The notes beneath the pieces were generated by a model, which ran no database searches, had not been told where the DNA came from, and saw only the letters and a program-made list of their open reading frames with translations. Below, piece after piece: positions 43,070-51,780 of a DNA stretch of 64,000 bases (position 1 is the first letter of the stretch; the number at the start of each line of letters is the position of its first letter). The position numbers were made by a program, and so were the translations under genes. The stretch lies in assembly GCA_003162415.1 (NCBI GenBank), contig PMOL01000008.1:1-64000 (forward strand), written 5' to 3'. Source of the stretch: Candidatus Dormiibacterota bacterium. GTDB taxonomy: Bacteria; Chloroflexota; Dormibacteria; Aeolococcales; Aeolococcaceae.

Positions 43070-43711
43070 TCAGACCGGCTGCGCTGCCTCCAGCCGCTGC
43101 GACTCGATCCATCGGTTTAGCGGCTCACCCGACTCGAATGAGGTGATGAGCGCGTAGCGCGGATTCGGCCCCGGGTTGTGGACGACGTGATAGAGCCGCT
43201 CGGTATCGATCACCAGCTGGCGCCCGGGATGGAGCGGAATGCGGCTCTCGGTTGCCGGGTCATCGCGAACCTCGCGCAGGATGAACTCCGATCCCTCGGG
43301 GGCATTGAGCTCGAGCCAGGAGCGCACGACCCACCCCTCGCCGTCCGGGTTGAGACGGTTGTTGTCGTCCTGGTGCAGCTGGCGCAGCGCGTCCTCTTCC
43401 GACGACGGGTTGAGCTTGATCACGCGGACACGCCCATACCGTGCGCCGACAGCCTCGACGTACTTGCACAGAGTCGGTGCGATCTCCCGGTTCGACGTCC
43501 AGATGCCGTCCTTGTCGGGCTTGCCGTGGTCCCAGAAGCCGGCGCACTCCATCTCGCCCTTCGCCGAGGCGAGGGGGGCGAAGTTGGTATCGCCGCCCGA
43601 TTTCCAGTCGACGTACTCGAGCCGCTCCCACTCCTCCGGAGGGATCGCCGGACCGTCTCCAAGGATGGTGTAGCCGTTCTCGGCGAGCACGTTGAGCTTC
43701 GTGTGAGCCAT
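43070..43711 (-). CDS. putative 2-oxoglutarate/Fe(II)-dependent oxygenase-like protein
   Basis: 213 aa. Candidate facial triad: H113-x-D115 in LHQDDNNRL and His175 or 178 in YHVVHNPG, with Arg185 (NPRYALIT) in the 2OG-binding position. The surrounding beta-strands (WVVRSWLELN, FILREV, RQLVIDTE) fit a double-stranded beta-helix. ATG at 43711 with GAGGT 6 nt upstream; a longer frame is Pro-rich and unconserved. It is the first chromosomal gene to the right of the island. Substrate unknown. Confidence 0.55.
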   Translation of the reverse strand: MAHTKLNVLAENGYTILGDGPAIPPEEWERLEYVDWKSGGDTNFAPLASAKGEMECAGFWDHGKPDKDGIWTSNREIAPTLCKYVEAVGARYGRVRVIKLNPSSEEDALRQLHQDDNNRLNPDGEGWVVRSWLELNAPEGSEFILREVRDDPATESRIPLHPGRQLVIDTERLYHVVHNPGPNPRYALITSFESGEPLNRWIESQRLEAAQPV

Positions 43712-43822
43712 AGGTACTACCTCTCGATGTCTGGACGCACCGCAGCCAACGCGGACCTGACCGGTAAGGCTACACGGGGGTGCAGGCGGTGGCACATCCC
43801 GTGCCCGGTAAGCTCAGGCGCG

Positions 43823-44605
43823 GTGACAGATGATCTCGCGCTCGCCCTCGAGCTCGCGGACGTGGCCGACGGCATCTCCATGGAGCGGTTTCGGGCCCAC
43901 GATCTCAAGATCGACGCCAAGCCGGATCTCTCCCCGGTCACCGAGGCGGATCGGGCGATCGAGTCGTATATCCGCGAGCGGGTCGGGGCCGAGCGCCCGG
44001 AGCACGCGATCATCGGCGAGGAGTTCGGGGTCGTCGGGGACCGCGACGCCACCTGGCGCTGGGTGATCGACCCGATCGACGGGACGCGGAGCTTCGTCCG
44101 CGGCAATGAGACCTGGGCGACGCTCATTGCGCTGCAGCGCGATGGTGAGTCCGTCGTGGGCGTCGCATCGGCACCGGCCATGCGCCTCCGCTTCCACGCC
44201 ACCCTCGGCGGCGGCGCGTTCCTCAATGGACGGCAAATCCACGTGTCGAAGATCTCGGAGATCTCCGAGGCGCTGATCACCCACACCGCGATCCGTGGCT
44301 TCGTCATCACCAACCAGGCGGAGAAACTCGTGGCGCTCGCCGGACGCTGCTGGGACGCCCGCGGTTTGGGCAACTCCATGTCGCACCTTGCCGTCGCGCG
44401 CGGCACCGCGGATATCGGCTGGACCTCGCGGGCGAACCTCTGGGATTACGCGGCGCTCAAGCTGGTCGTGACCGAGGCCGGCGGCCGGTTCACCGACCGC
44501 AGCGGCGACGACCCTGTTCGCGGTGGGACGGGGATCTCCTCCAACGGCCTGCTCCACAACGTGGTCCTCGAGGCTGCCGGGTACACGGCGGGCGAGACCT
44601 CGTGA
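43823..44605 (+). CDS. hisN: inositol-phosphatase family protein, HisN-type histidinol-phosphatase
   Basis: 260 aa from GTG at 43823. Mg-dependent phosphatase motifs: EEFG near residue 72, WVIDPIDGTRSFVRG (about 82-96) and WDYAALKLVVTEAGGRFTD near 212. RSFVRG after the IDGT motif is typical of the HisN-type histidinol-phosphatase branch rather than inositol monophosphatase (which has NFxHG). It would provide step 9 of histidine synthesis. The stop overlaps the next gene's GTG as GTGA. Confidence 0.78.
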   Translation: MTDDLALALELADVADGISMERFRAHDLKIDAKPDLSPVTEADRAIESYIRERVGAERPEHAIIGEEFGVVGDRDATWRWVIDPIDGTRSFVRGNETWATLIALQRDGESVVGVASAPAMRLRFHATLGGGAFLNGRQIHVSKISEISEALITHTAIRGFVITNQAEKLVALAGRCWDARGLGNSMSHLAVARGTADIGWTSRANLWDYAALKLVVTEAGGRFTDRSGDDPVRGGTGISSNGLLHNVVLEAAGYTAGETS

Positions 44606-45469
44606 ACATCGGCACCATCCGCGACGGCGCGGCGCACCTGCCCGCTCTCATCGACGGCGACCGCGCATACCGCCTTGACGACCTCCTCGGCGCCATGGGT
44701 GGCGACCCGGGAACTCGCCGTGGCAGCACGCTCCGCATCCGAAGCCCTTCCGGACCTGGTCGCCCGCGGTGCCGCTCCGTCGTATCCGCTCTATGCCCTC
44801 GGGCCACCGGTGCCACGTCCGGGCAAGATCGTGTGCGCCGGGCGCAACTACGCCGAACATGCGCGCGAGCTGGGCGAGGACGCTCCCACCCATCCGATCC
44901 TCTTCGCGAAGCTCGCCACCTCGATTCGTGGTCCATTCGATGACGTCGTCCGGCCCCTTGAGGTGGCCGACCTCGACTATGAGGCGGAGCTGTGCGTTGT
45001 CATCGGCACCGGTGGCAGGCGCATCCCCCGAGACCGCGCATTGGCGCATGTCGCGGGCTACACGTGCGCCAACGATGTCTCGGCACGCACTGCGCAGTTC
45101 GAGCCGGGCGATCAGTGGTTGCGGGGCAAGAGCTTTGACACGTTCTGTCCGATCGGGCCGTGGATCGTCAGCGCCGATGCGATTCCGGACCCCCAGGCCT
45201 TGACGCTGCGCTGCCGGGTTGACGGGATCCTCCGCCAGAACGGCAGCACCGCGGACATGATCTTCGACGTCGCGGCGCTCATCTCCTATGTCTCCGATGC
45301 CTTCACGCTGGAGCCCGGCGATCTCATTCTCACCGGGACACCCGCAGGGGTCGCCATGGGGCAGACGCCGTCACCATGGTTGCAGCCCGGCCAGCTCTGC
45401 GAGGTGGAGATCCCGGCAATCGGCGTGATCGCCAACCGGATCGTCGCCGAGGTGACTGCAGGCTACTAA
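44602..45469 (+). pseudogene. fumarylacetoacetate hydrolase (FAH) family gene with a frameshift near codon 33
   Basis: The N-terminal strand (MNIGTIRDGAAHLPALIDG to LLGAMGG) is in the frame that starts GTG at 44602, coupled to hisN. The catalytic part (RPGKIVCAGRNYAEHA, PTHPILFAKLATSI, YEAELCVVIG, GYTCANDVSAR, GDLILTGTPAGV) is in another frame from about 44700. The shift lies between 44695 and 44715. The metal-site Glu/Glu/Asp (DYEAELCV, NDVSAR) and His (YAEHA) of FAH-type fumarylpyruvate hydrolases are kept. The downstream frame could start at TTG 44675 or GTG 44699 and give a nearly full enzyme. A sequencing error is possible. Confidence 0.7.
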
Positions 45470-45550
45470 GGGAACCGCTGCGGTGGGGCGCGCAAGAGCC
45501 GCGAACCAGGACCCCGTGATGCGGCCGGCTCGGGCCAACAGGCCCGATGG

Positions 45551-46096
<546 letters not shown>

Positions 46097-46146
46097 TTCG
46101 CAAGACTACCGCCGATCAGGTACACCGGCGAATCCGCGACACACCG

Positions 46147-48126
46147 CTAGAGGTGAATGCCTCGCATGAGCATCCCGAGTGCGTAGGCCTCGGGCGTCAC
46201 CGGTTGCTCGCTGCCGTCCCCGTCGCCGGGTGAATGCGAAGCGCTGTCGGGGAGCATCTGGAAGGCCCCGGCCATGATCAGTTGATGGACGTTGGGGGCG
46301 ATCGCGTGCACGAGCTCGCCGAATTTGCCCACGCGCGTCGACACCTCGTGCGGGCGCTTGATCAGCGCTTCGACCACCATGTCCGCGGCCTCGTCGGAGC
46401 TGATCGTCGGAAAGTTCTTGTACATCCCCGTGGGCGCGATCATCGGGGTGCGGACGAGCGGCATATGGATGGTGGTAACCGCGATGCCCTCGCCCGATAC
46501 CTCCGGAGCGAAGCAGCGTGAGAACGCATCGAGGGCATTCTTGCTTGCCACGTATGCCGCAAAGCGTGGCGGGTAGGCCTGCCCGCCGATCGACGTTATG
46601 TTGATGATGTGCCCATCCTGGCGCTCGCGCATTCCTGGGACCACGGCCATGATGAGCGCGATCGCGCCGAAGTAGTTGAGCTTCATGGTCCGCTCGAAGT
46701 CGTGGAAACGATCCAGCGAGTCGAGCACGGACCGCCGGATCGATCGCCCCGCGTTGTTGATGAGGACGTCGACGCGTCCGTGATCGGCAATCACGCGCTC
46801 GATGAGATGCGTGCACGCATCGTGGTCGCTGAGATCGGTCGGATAGACATACGCGGTGCCGCCGACACCCTCGACCTCGGCACGCATCTCCTCGAGTTGC
46901 TCGGCTCGGCGGGCGACGCCGACGATGATTGCCCCCGACGCCGCAAGGTGCGTGCACACCGCGCGTCCGATGCCACTTGAAGCGCCGGTGATCACCACCA
47001 CGCGCTCGCCGGCAACCCGGCGCACATTCGCGGGCGTCGGGAGTTGCGGATCGAGATGTCGCTCCCAGTAGTCCCACACCTTCCACGCGTATTCGTGCAG
47101 GGGCGGGCACGTGACCCCGCTGCCGGCCAGCGCCGCCTGCGCCTCGGTCGCATCGAAGGTCGCCGGGTAATCCATGTAGGTGAAGGCGGCCTCGGGGATC
47201 CCGAGACGTGCCAGCGCCTGCTCGCGCATCCGCTTCACCGCGGGCAGGGAGCCCATGGCCGCGAATCCGCCTGGGATCATCCGTGCCATGCGCCGGTCGA
47301 TCCGCAGTGCGAATTCGGGAGCATGCGCGGCTCTGCAGAAGGTGTTGAGCGTGTCGCCGAGCGACAGCGGCGCCGGGTCGACGATGTGGAACGCGCGTCG
47401 GTCAAGGCCCTCGAGGTGGGCGATGTGATCGATCGCCTTGGCGACAAAGTCGACCGGAACCAGGTTGAACGGCCCACCCTCGGGACCGATGAACGGCACC
47501 CACTGCGGAAATGCGTCGCGCATCTGCTGGATGAGCTTGAACGCGTAGTACGGACCGTCGACGCGATCCGCCTCGCCGGTCTCGGATGATCCGATGACCA
47601 TCCCCGGTCGGTAGACGCGCCAGAGCACGGTCGCCTCGGTGCGGACGATGCGCTCCGACTCGTGCTTGGTCTTGTAGTAAGGGTGGTCGAGCTCCTGGCC
47701 CTCGTCGAACATCGCCTCCGTGAAGGAGCCCTTGAATCGGCCCGCGACCGCGATCGAGCTGACCAGGTGGAGGCAGGCGGCGCCGGCCTGGTTGGCGAGG
47801 CCGACGACGTTGCGCGTGCCGGTGACGTTGGCGCGCTCCGTCTCCTCTGCCGGTGCGGTCAGGTCGTACACCGCGGCAAGGTGAAAGAACTGGGCGCCGC
47901 GCAGCTGGTCGCGGTCGTCGACCGAGAGGCCAAGCCCCGGCTCGGCGAGGTCGCCGGTGAGCGCGTGCAGGCGCTTGCCTCCCGGGTCGAGGCGCTCACG
48001 CTGCGCCGCGAACCTCGCCCGTGACCCGTGACGTACGAGCACGAACACGTTGTCGCCGCGGGCCATCAGAAGCGGGACGAGCGAGCGCCCGATGAATCCC
48101 GTGGCACCGGTGATGAAGTAGGTCAC
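46147..48126 (-). CDS. AcrA1-like double reductase (fatty acyl-CoA reductase domain plus SDR)
   Basis: 659 aa from a GTG start. N-terminal extended-SDR/male-sterility domain (about 1-360): TGATGFIG at 6-13, HLAAVYDLTA, YYKTKHESER. C-terminal classical SDR domain (about 375-640): TGASSGIG, NNAG, NITSIGG and YVASK. The same two-domain order and length are seen in mycobacterial AcrA1 (Rv3391) and Marinobacter-type fatty acyl-CoA reductases, which reduce fatty acyl-CoA to alcohol. Divergent from a thiolase gene, consistent with lipid metabolism. Both domains keep their catalytic Tyr-Lys. Confidence 0.82.
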   Translation of the reverse strand: MTYFITGATGFIGRSLVPLLMARGDNVFVLVRHGSRARFAAQRERLDPGGKRLHALTGDLAEPGLGLSVDDRDQLRGAQFFHLAAVYDLTAPAEETERANVTGTRNVVGLANQAGAACLHLVSSIAVAGRFKGSFTEAMFDEGQELDHPYYKTKHESERIVRTEATVLWRVYRPGMVIGSSETGEADRVDGPYYAFKLIQQMRDAFPQWVPFIGPEGGPFNLVPVDFVAKAIDHIAHLEGLDRRAFHIVDPAPLSLGDTLNTFCRAAHAPEFALRIDRRMARMIPGGFAAMGSLPAVKRMREQALARLGIPEAAFTYMDYPATFDATEAQAALAGSGVTCPPLHEYAWKVWDYWERHLDPQLPTPANVRRVAGERVVVITGASSGIGRAVCTHLAASGAIIVGVARRAEQLEEMRAEVEGVGGTAYVYPTDLSDHDACTHLIERVIADHGRVDVLINNAGRSIRRSVLDSLDRFHDFERTMKLNYFGAIALIMAVVPGMRERQDGHIINITSIGGQAYPPRFAAYVASKNALDAFSRCFAPEVSGEGIAVTTIHMPLVRTPMIAPTGMYKNFPTISSDEAADMVVEALIKRPHEVSTRVGKFGELVHAIAPNVHQLIMAGAFQMLPDSASHSPGDGDGSEQPVTPEAYALGMLMRGIHL

Positions 48127-48168
48127 GCGGCCGACAATAGTCTTTTACGACAATTGGAGACAGAGCAC

Positions 48169-49335
48169 ATGCCCGAGCCAGTCATCGTCGCCCTTGGCAG
48201 GTCCCCCATCGGCCGCGCCATGAAGGGTTCGCTGGTCAACATCCGCCCGGATGACCTTGCCGCCGGCGTGGTGAACCAGGTGCTCGACCGCCTCCCCCAG
48301 CTCGACCGCGGGACCATCGAAGACCTCATCTGCGGCTGCGGGCTCCCTGGCGGCGAGCAGGGATTCAACCTCGGGCGCGTCATCAGCCTCCTCACCGGCG
48401 TGAATGCGCCCGGGACGACGGTGACCCGCTATTGCGCATCGTCCCTGCAGACGACCCGGATGGCCGCGCACGCGATCCGCGCCGGCGAGGGCGACGTCTT
48501 TCTCAGCGTTGGTGTCGAATGCGTCTCCCGGTTCGTGAATGGTTCGAGCGACATGCCGCAATGCCAGAACGACCGCCTCCAGCCCGGCAATCCGGAGGGG
48601 TATCCCAACGTGTACATCGCGATGGGACAGACCGCCGAGAACGTCGCGGCTCGTGAGGAGATCTCCCGCGAGGAGATGGATCGGTTCGCGCTCCGGAGTC
48701 AGCAGCGCGCGGTGGCCGCCCAGGATGACGGCTTCTTCGATCGCGAGATCGTGCCCGTCCAGCTTCCGGACGGCGGAGGCATGGTCACTCGGGATGACGG
48801 CCCTCGCCGCGACACGACGCTGGAGAAACTCGCCGAGCTGAAGCCGGTCTTCCGAGAGAACGGGACGGTCACAGCCGGCAACGCGTGCCCCCTCAATGAC
48901 GGCGCCGCGGCCGTCGTGATCATGTCGGACACCCGCGCCCGCGAGCTCGGCATCACGCCACTCGCCCGCATCGTCTCGACCGGGCTGACCTCCCTCGACC
49001 CGGAATTCATGGGACTCGGCCCGATCGAGGCATCGCGTCGGGCGCTCGAGCGCGCGGGCATGACCATTGACGACGTCCACGTCGTCGAGATCAACGAAGC
49101 CTTCGCGGCGCAGGTGATCCCCTCGGCGCGCGGCATCGGGATCGACCCGTTCGAGGACCGGCTCAACCCGCACGGCGGCGCCATCGCCCTCGGCCATCCC
49201 TTTGGCATGACCGGCGCGCGGATTCTCTGCACCCTGCTCAACGACCTGCAGACCGCCGATGCGACCATCGGCCTCGAGACCATGTGCGTGGGCGGCGGCC
49301 AGGGGATGGCGATGATCGTCGAGCGGCTCAATTGA
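48169..49335 (+). CDS. acetyl-CoA acyltransferase (thiolase, FadA-like)
   Basis: 388 aa from the ATG at 48169, preceded by GGAGA at 8 nt. Active-site Cys89 (RYCASS), His in GGAIALGHPFG, catalytic Cys in CVGGGQGMAM and the INEAFAAQ motif. The length and CASS motif fit degradative (beta-oxidation) thiolases. A 42-bp divergent region separates it from the double reductase, suggesting shared control of fatty acyl-CoA flux. Confidence 0.9.
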   Translation: MPEPVIVALGRSPIGRAMKGSLVNIRPDDLAAGVVNQVLDRLPQLDRGTIEDLICGCGLPGGEQGFNLGRVISLLTGVNAPGTTVTRYCASSLQTTRMAAHAIRAGEGDVFLSVGVECVSRFVNGSSDMPQCQNDRLQPGNPEGYPNVYIAMGQTAENVAAREEISREEMDRFALRSQQRAVAAQDDGFFDREIVPVQLPDGGGMVTRDDGPRRDTTLEKLAELKPVFRENGTVTAGNACPLNDGAAAVVIMSDTRARELGITPLARIVSTGLTSLDPEFMGLGPIEASRRALERAGMTIDDVHVVEINEAFAAQVIPSARGIGIDPFEDRLNPHGGAIALGHPFGMTGARILCTLLNDLQTADATIGLETMCVGGGQGMAMIVERLN

Positions 49336-49368
49336 CTCGATCTCACGGCCGCCGGCGGGGGTAGCCGG

Positions 49369-50625
49369 CTAGAGCGCGACCCTCGCCTGGCGACGCAGCG
49401 CCCTCCCGGGCAGGTTCACCTCAGCCTCATCGGCGGTGTGGGCGGTTGTCGACCGGCGCCTGGGCGGGCGGCTCGCCAGGATGATACGGGCGAGCGCTTC
49501 GACGACGTTGTCGGCTTCGCGGCGCTCGAGGATGAGCGGGGCGAGAATTCGGATACTCCCGGCGCCTGCGGGCAGCGCGAGGATTCCTCGCTGCTCGAGA
49601 CGGCGCAGCAGCATCGGGCCGTTGAGGCTCGTCTCGACTGCAACCACCGTGCCGTATCCGCGGACCTCCCTGATCTCACCGAGACGCAGCCCGCGCAGCC
49701 GGCCCTGCAGGCGTTCCGACGTGAGCGCCGCCAGGGTTCGCAGCGTCGGGCCCAGCGCCGTCCGGATGGTTGCATTGGCGGCGGCGCAGACCAGGGGCGG
49801 GCAGGCCTCCTCCTGATCGCGCCGGGCGAGTCGCGCGCGCCGCGAGATCGACGGGCCGACGGCAGTGACCCCGAACGGCATGCCATTGGCCAGCGAAGAA
49901 CCGAGGCACACGATGTCGGGCTCAACTCCCCGCGCCGCCGACGCCAGCGTCGGCCCCATGCGCAGTGCTGTGCGCACCTCATCGACCACCAGCAGCGCAC
50001 CGGCACTCCGGCAGAGCTCGGCGACAGACGCGAGGTACCCGTTCGCCGGCACACGAACGCCTGCCTCGACCTGCACCGGTTCGACGATCACGGCCGCGAC
50101 GCGCTGGTCGAGCTGCGCGCTCAGCGCCTCGAGGTCGTCGAACGGGACGCGCACGACCTCGAGGGTTCGTCCTGCGATCTCTCCCAGCCGCCGGCCGGCG
50201 CTCACGCCTCTCCCGCCAATCCCGGATCCATGGTCGGAGCGCTGCATCGCGATCATCCGTGGCCGATCTGTCGCCGACGCGACCCAGGCGATGGCGAGAT
50301 CGACAGCCGCGGAGCCGGAGGCGGTGAAACTGACGTGCGTCAGCGATACCGGGATGATGAAGCTCAGCGCTTCCAGCAACTCCTCGCGGAGGTCGTAGTC
50401 GAATCCCGGCGGCACCCCGCTGAACGCGCTCAGCTGGCTGGTGATCGCCTCGCTGACCCGTGGGTGGTTGTGGCCGAGCAGCGTCGTCGCACCACTCGAG
50501 GTGAGGTCCAGGAACTGGCGGTCCTCGTCATCCCAGACGTATGCACCATCGCCTCGTACGAGACGCAGGTCGCGTGAGGCGCGACTCAATTCGTTGAGCC
50601 ATCGATCTGGAAGAACCGCGGTCAC
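49369..50625 (-). CDS. class-III aminotransferase-fold protein lacking the PLP lysine
   Basis: 418 aa from GTG 50625 (GGAGG 7 nt upstream). Fold-type I landmarks are present: WDDEDRQFLDLTSSGATTLLGHNHPRV at the N-terminus, TASGSAAVDLAIAW (usual SGSEA), VIVEPVQVEAG and DEVRTALRMG. Where class-III enzymes carry the Schiff-base Lys (GKxLxxGxP), this protein has CLGSSLANGMPFG, so Lys is absent. It is therefore unlikely to be an ordinary transaminase; a ligand-binding, structural or PMP-dependent role is possible. The intergenic region upstream holds GCTAT...ATAGC (50642-50656), an operator-like palindrome. Confidence 0.75.
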   Translation of the reverse strand: MTAVLPDRWLNELSRASRDLRLVRGDGAYVWDDEDRQFLDLTSSGATTLLGHNHPRVSEAITSQLSAFSGVPPGFDYDLREELLEALSFIIPVSLTHVSFTASGSAAVDLAIAWVASATDRPRMIAMQRSDHGSGIGGRGVSAGRRLGEIAGRTLEVVRVPFDDLEALSAQLDQRVAAVIVEPVQVEAGVRVPANGYLASVAELCRSAGALLVVDEVRTALRMGPTLASAARGVEPDIVCLGSSLANGMPFGVTAVGPSISRRARLARRDQEEACPPLVCAAANATIRTALGPTLRTLAALTSERLQGRLRGLRLGEIREVRGYGTVVAVETSLNGPMLLRRLEQRGILALPAGAGSIRILAPLILERREADNVVEALARIILASRPPRRRSTTAHTADEAEVNLPGRALRRQARVAL

Positions 50626-50724
50626 ATGGAAGCCTCCGTCCGCTATGTTCGATAGCGTACCTCCGGCACCACGGCAGTGCCTAAACCCTTTACATCGCCT
50701 GGCGGCGCGCGGTACTCTCCGTTT

Positions 50725-50820
50725 GAACCGCGAGCGTCGTGCGACGCGTTCGCAAGGGTCTGAGGGGACGAAGCACATTCTCGGGAGGCCGGCGTTCGGG
50801 GGAGCGTCGGCCTCATTTCA
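50725..50820 (+). ncRNA. candidate small RNA or stray promoter-terminator unit
   Basis: On the plus strand, TTTACA (50689-50694), an 18-bp spacer and TACTCT (50713-50718) form a sigma-70-like promoter. About 65 nt later there is a 10-bp hairpin with one G/T pair (50785-50814) followed by ATTTCAT. In between, 50731-50756 can also fold (GCGTCG/CGACGC). No protein frame lies here and both neighbouring genes run leftward. It may equally be a leftward 3' hairpin of the sulfurtransferase gene. Confidence 0.25.
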
Positions 50821-50831
50821 TGTTCTGAGCC

Positions 50832-51662
50832 CTACTCGCCCAGCTCGATCGGCCGGTCCCGGTCGGTGATCCATTCACTCCATGAGCCGGCGTACAAGGC
50901 GGCGTCGATGCCCGCCAATCCCATCGCGAACACCCCTTCGGTCGCCACCACCCCTGAGCCGCAGTAGACGGCCACCGGTTTGCCCGCCTCCACCCCCGCC
51001 GCGGCGTAGCCCTCGCGCAACTCGTCAGGGGAGAGGAAGGTGCCGTCGGGGTGCTCGGTCTGTTGCGCCGGCAGGTTGCGAGCCCCGGGGATGTGGCCTG
51101 CGACCGGGTCGACCGGCTCGGTCTCCCCGAGGAAACGCTCCCGAGCCCGCGCATCGACCAGCACACCCGACCGCGCGATCGCCGCAGCGCCGGCAGCGTC
51201 GAGAAGCGGCATCCCGCCAGGTGTGGCATCGAAGCTTCCGGGAGACGGGTCACGATCTTCACCCTCCTCCACCGGCAGGCCCGCGGCGACCCAGGCGGCA
51301 TAGCCGCCGTCGAGCAACGCGACATTCGGATGACCGAAATATCGAAGCAGCCACCACGCGCGCGCCGCGGAGGTCGCTGTGGCCGCGTCGTAGACAACCA
51401 CAAGGCGCGAACCATCAATCCCATGCCGGCGCATCGCCTCGCCGAACGACGCGGCATTCGGCAATGGGTGGCGGCCGCGACCCGGTGGGGCGCTCAACTC
51501 TCGATCGAGATCGACGAAGTGCGCCCCGGGGATGTGCCCCGCGCGGTAGTCGAGCTCTCCGGATGGTCCGCCCAGCGTCCATCGGACGTCGAGCACGACC
51601 GGCGCATCATCTGTCGCAAGTCGTGCCGCGAGTTCGTGACAATCGAACAGGAGCGATACCAT
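50832..51662 (-). CDS. rhodanese-type sulfurtransferase (3-mercaptopyruvate type)
   Basis: 276 aa, two rhodanese domains: an inactive N-terminal one (VVLDVRWTLGGPSGELDYRAGHIPGAHFVDLD) and a C-terminal one with active loop YCGSGVVAT (Cys near residue 230). The CGSG form, as opposed to CRKGVT, indicates 3-mercaptopyruvate or thiosulfate sulfurtransferase. ATG at 51662 is chosen; longer frames are unconserved and would overlap the divergent L,D-transpeptidase start. Confidence 0.88.
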   Translation of the reverse strand: MVSLLFDCHELAARLATDDAPVVLDVRWTLGGPSGELDYRAGHIPGAHFVDLDRELSAPPGRGRHPLPNAASFGEAMRRHGIDGSRLVVVYDAATATSAARAWWLLRYFGHPNVALLDGGYAAWVAAGLPVEEGEDRDPSPGSFDATPGGMPLLDAAGAAAIARSGVLVDARARERFLGETEPVDPVAGHIPGARNLPAQQTEHPDGTFLSPDELREGYAAAGVEAGKPVAVYCGSGVVATEGVFAMGLAGIDAALYAGSWSEWITDRDRPIELGE

Positions 51663-51780
51663 TGCGTCAGGATCCCTCAGTGAGCGGTCCGGCGAAACCT
51701 CAGCGAAGGCGTCTGCGTTATCTCCCTGATCACGCAGTGTGAACGCGTGCTGAGACCGAACAATGGTACGGTGGAGATGC

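Noticed and set aside
46106..47110. 334-aa alternative minus-strand frame inside the double reductase
   Set aside because: It follows the same gene in a second frame; the annotated frame has two complete SDR signatures.
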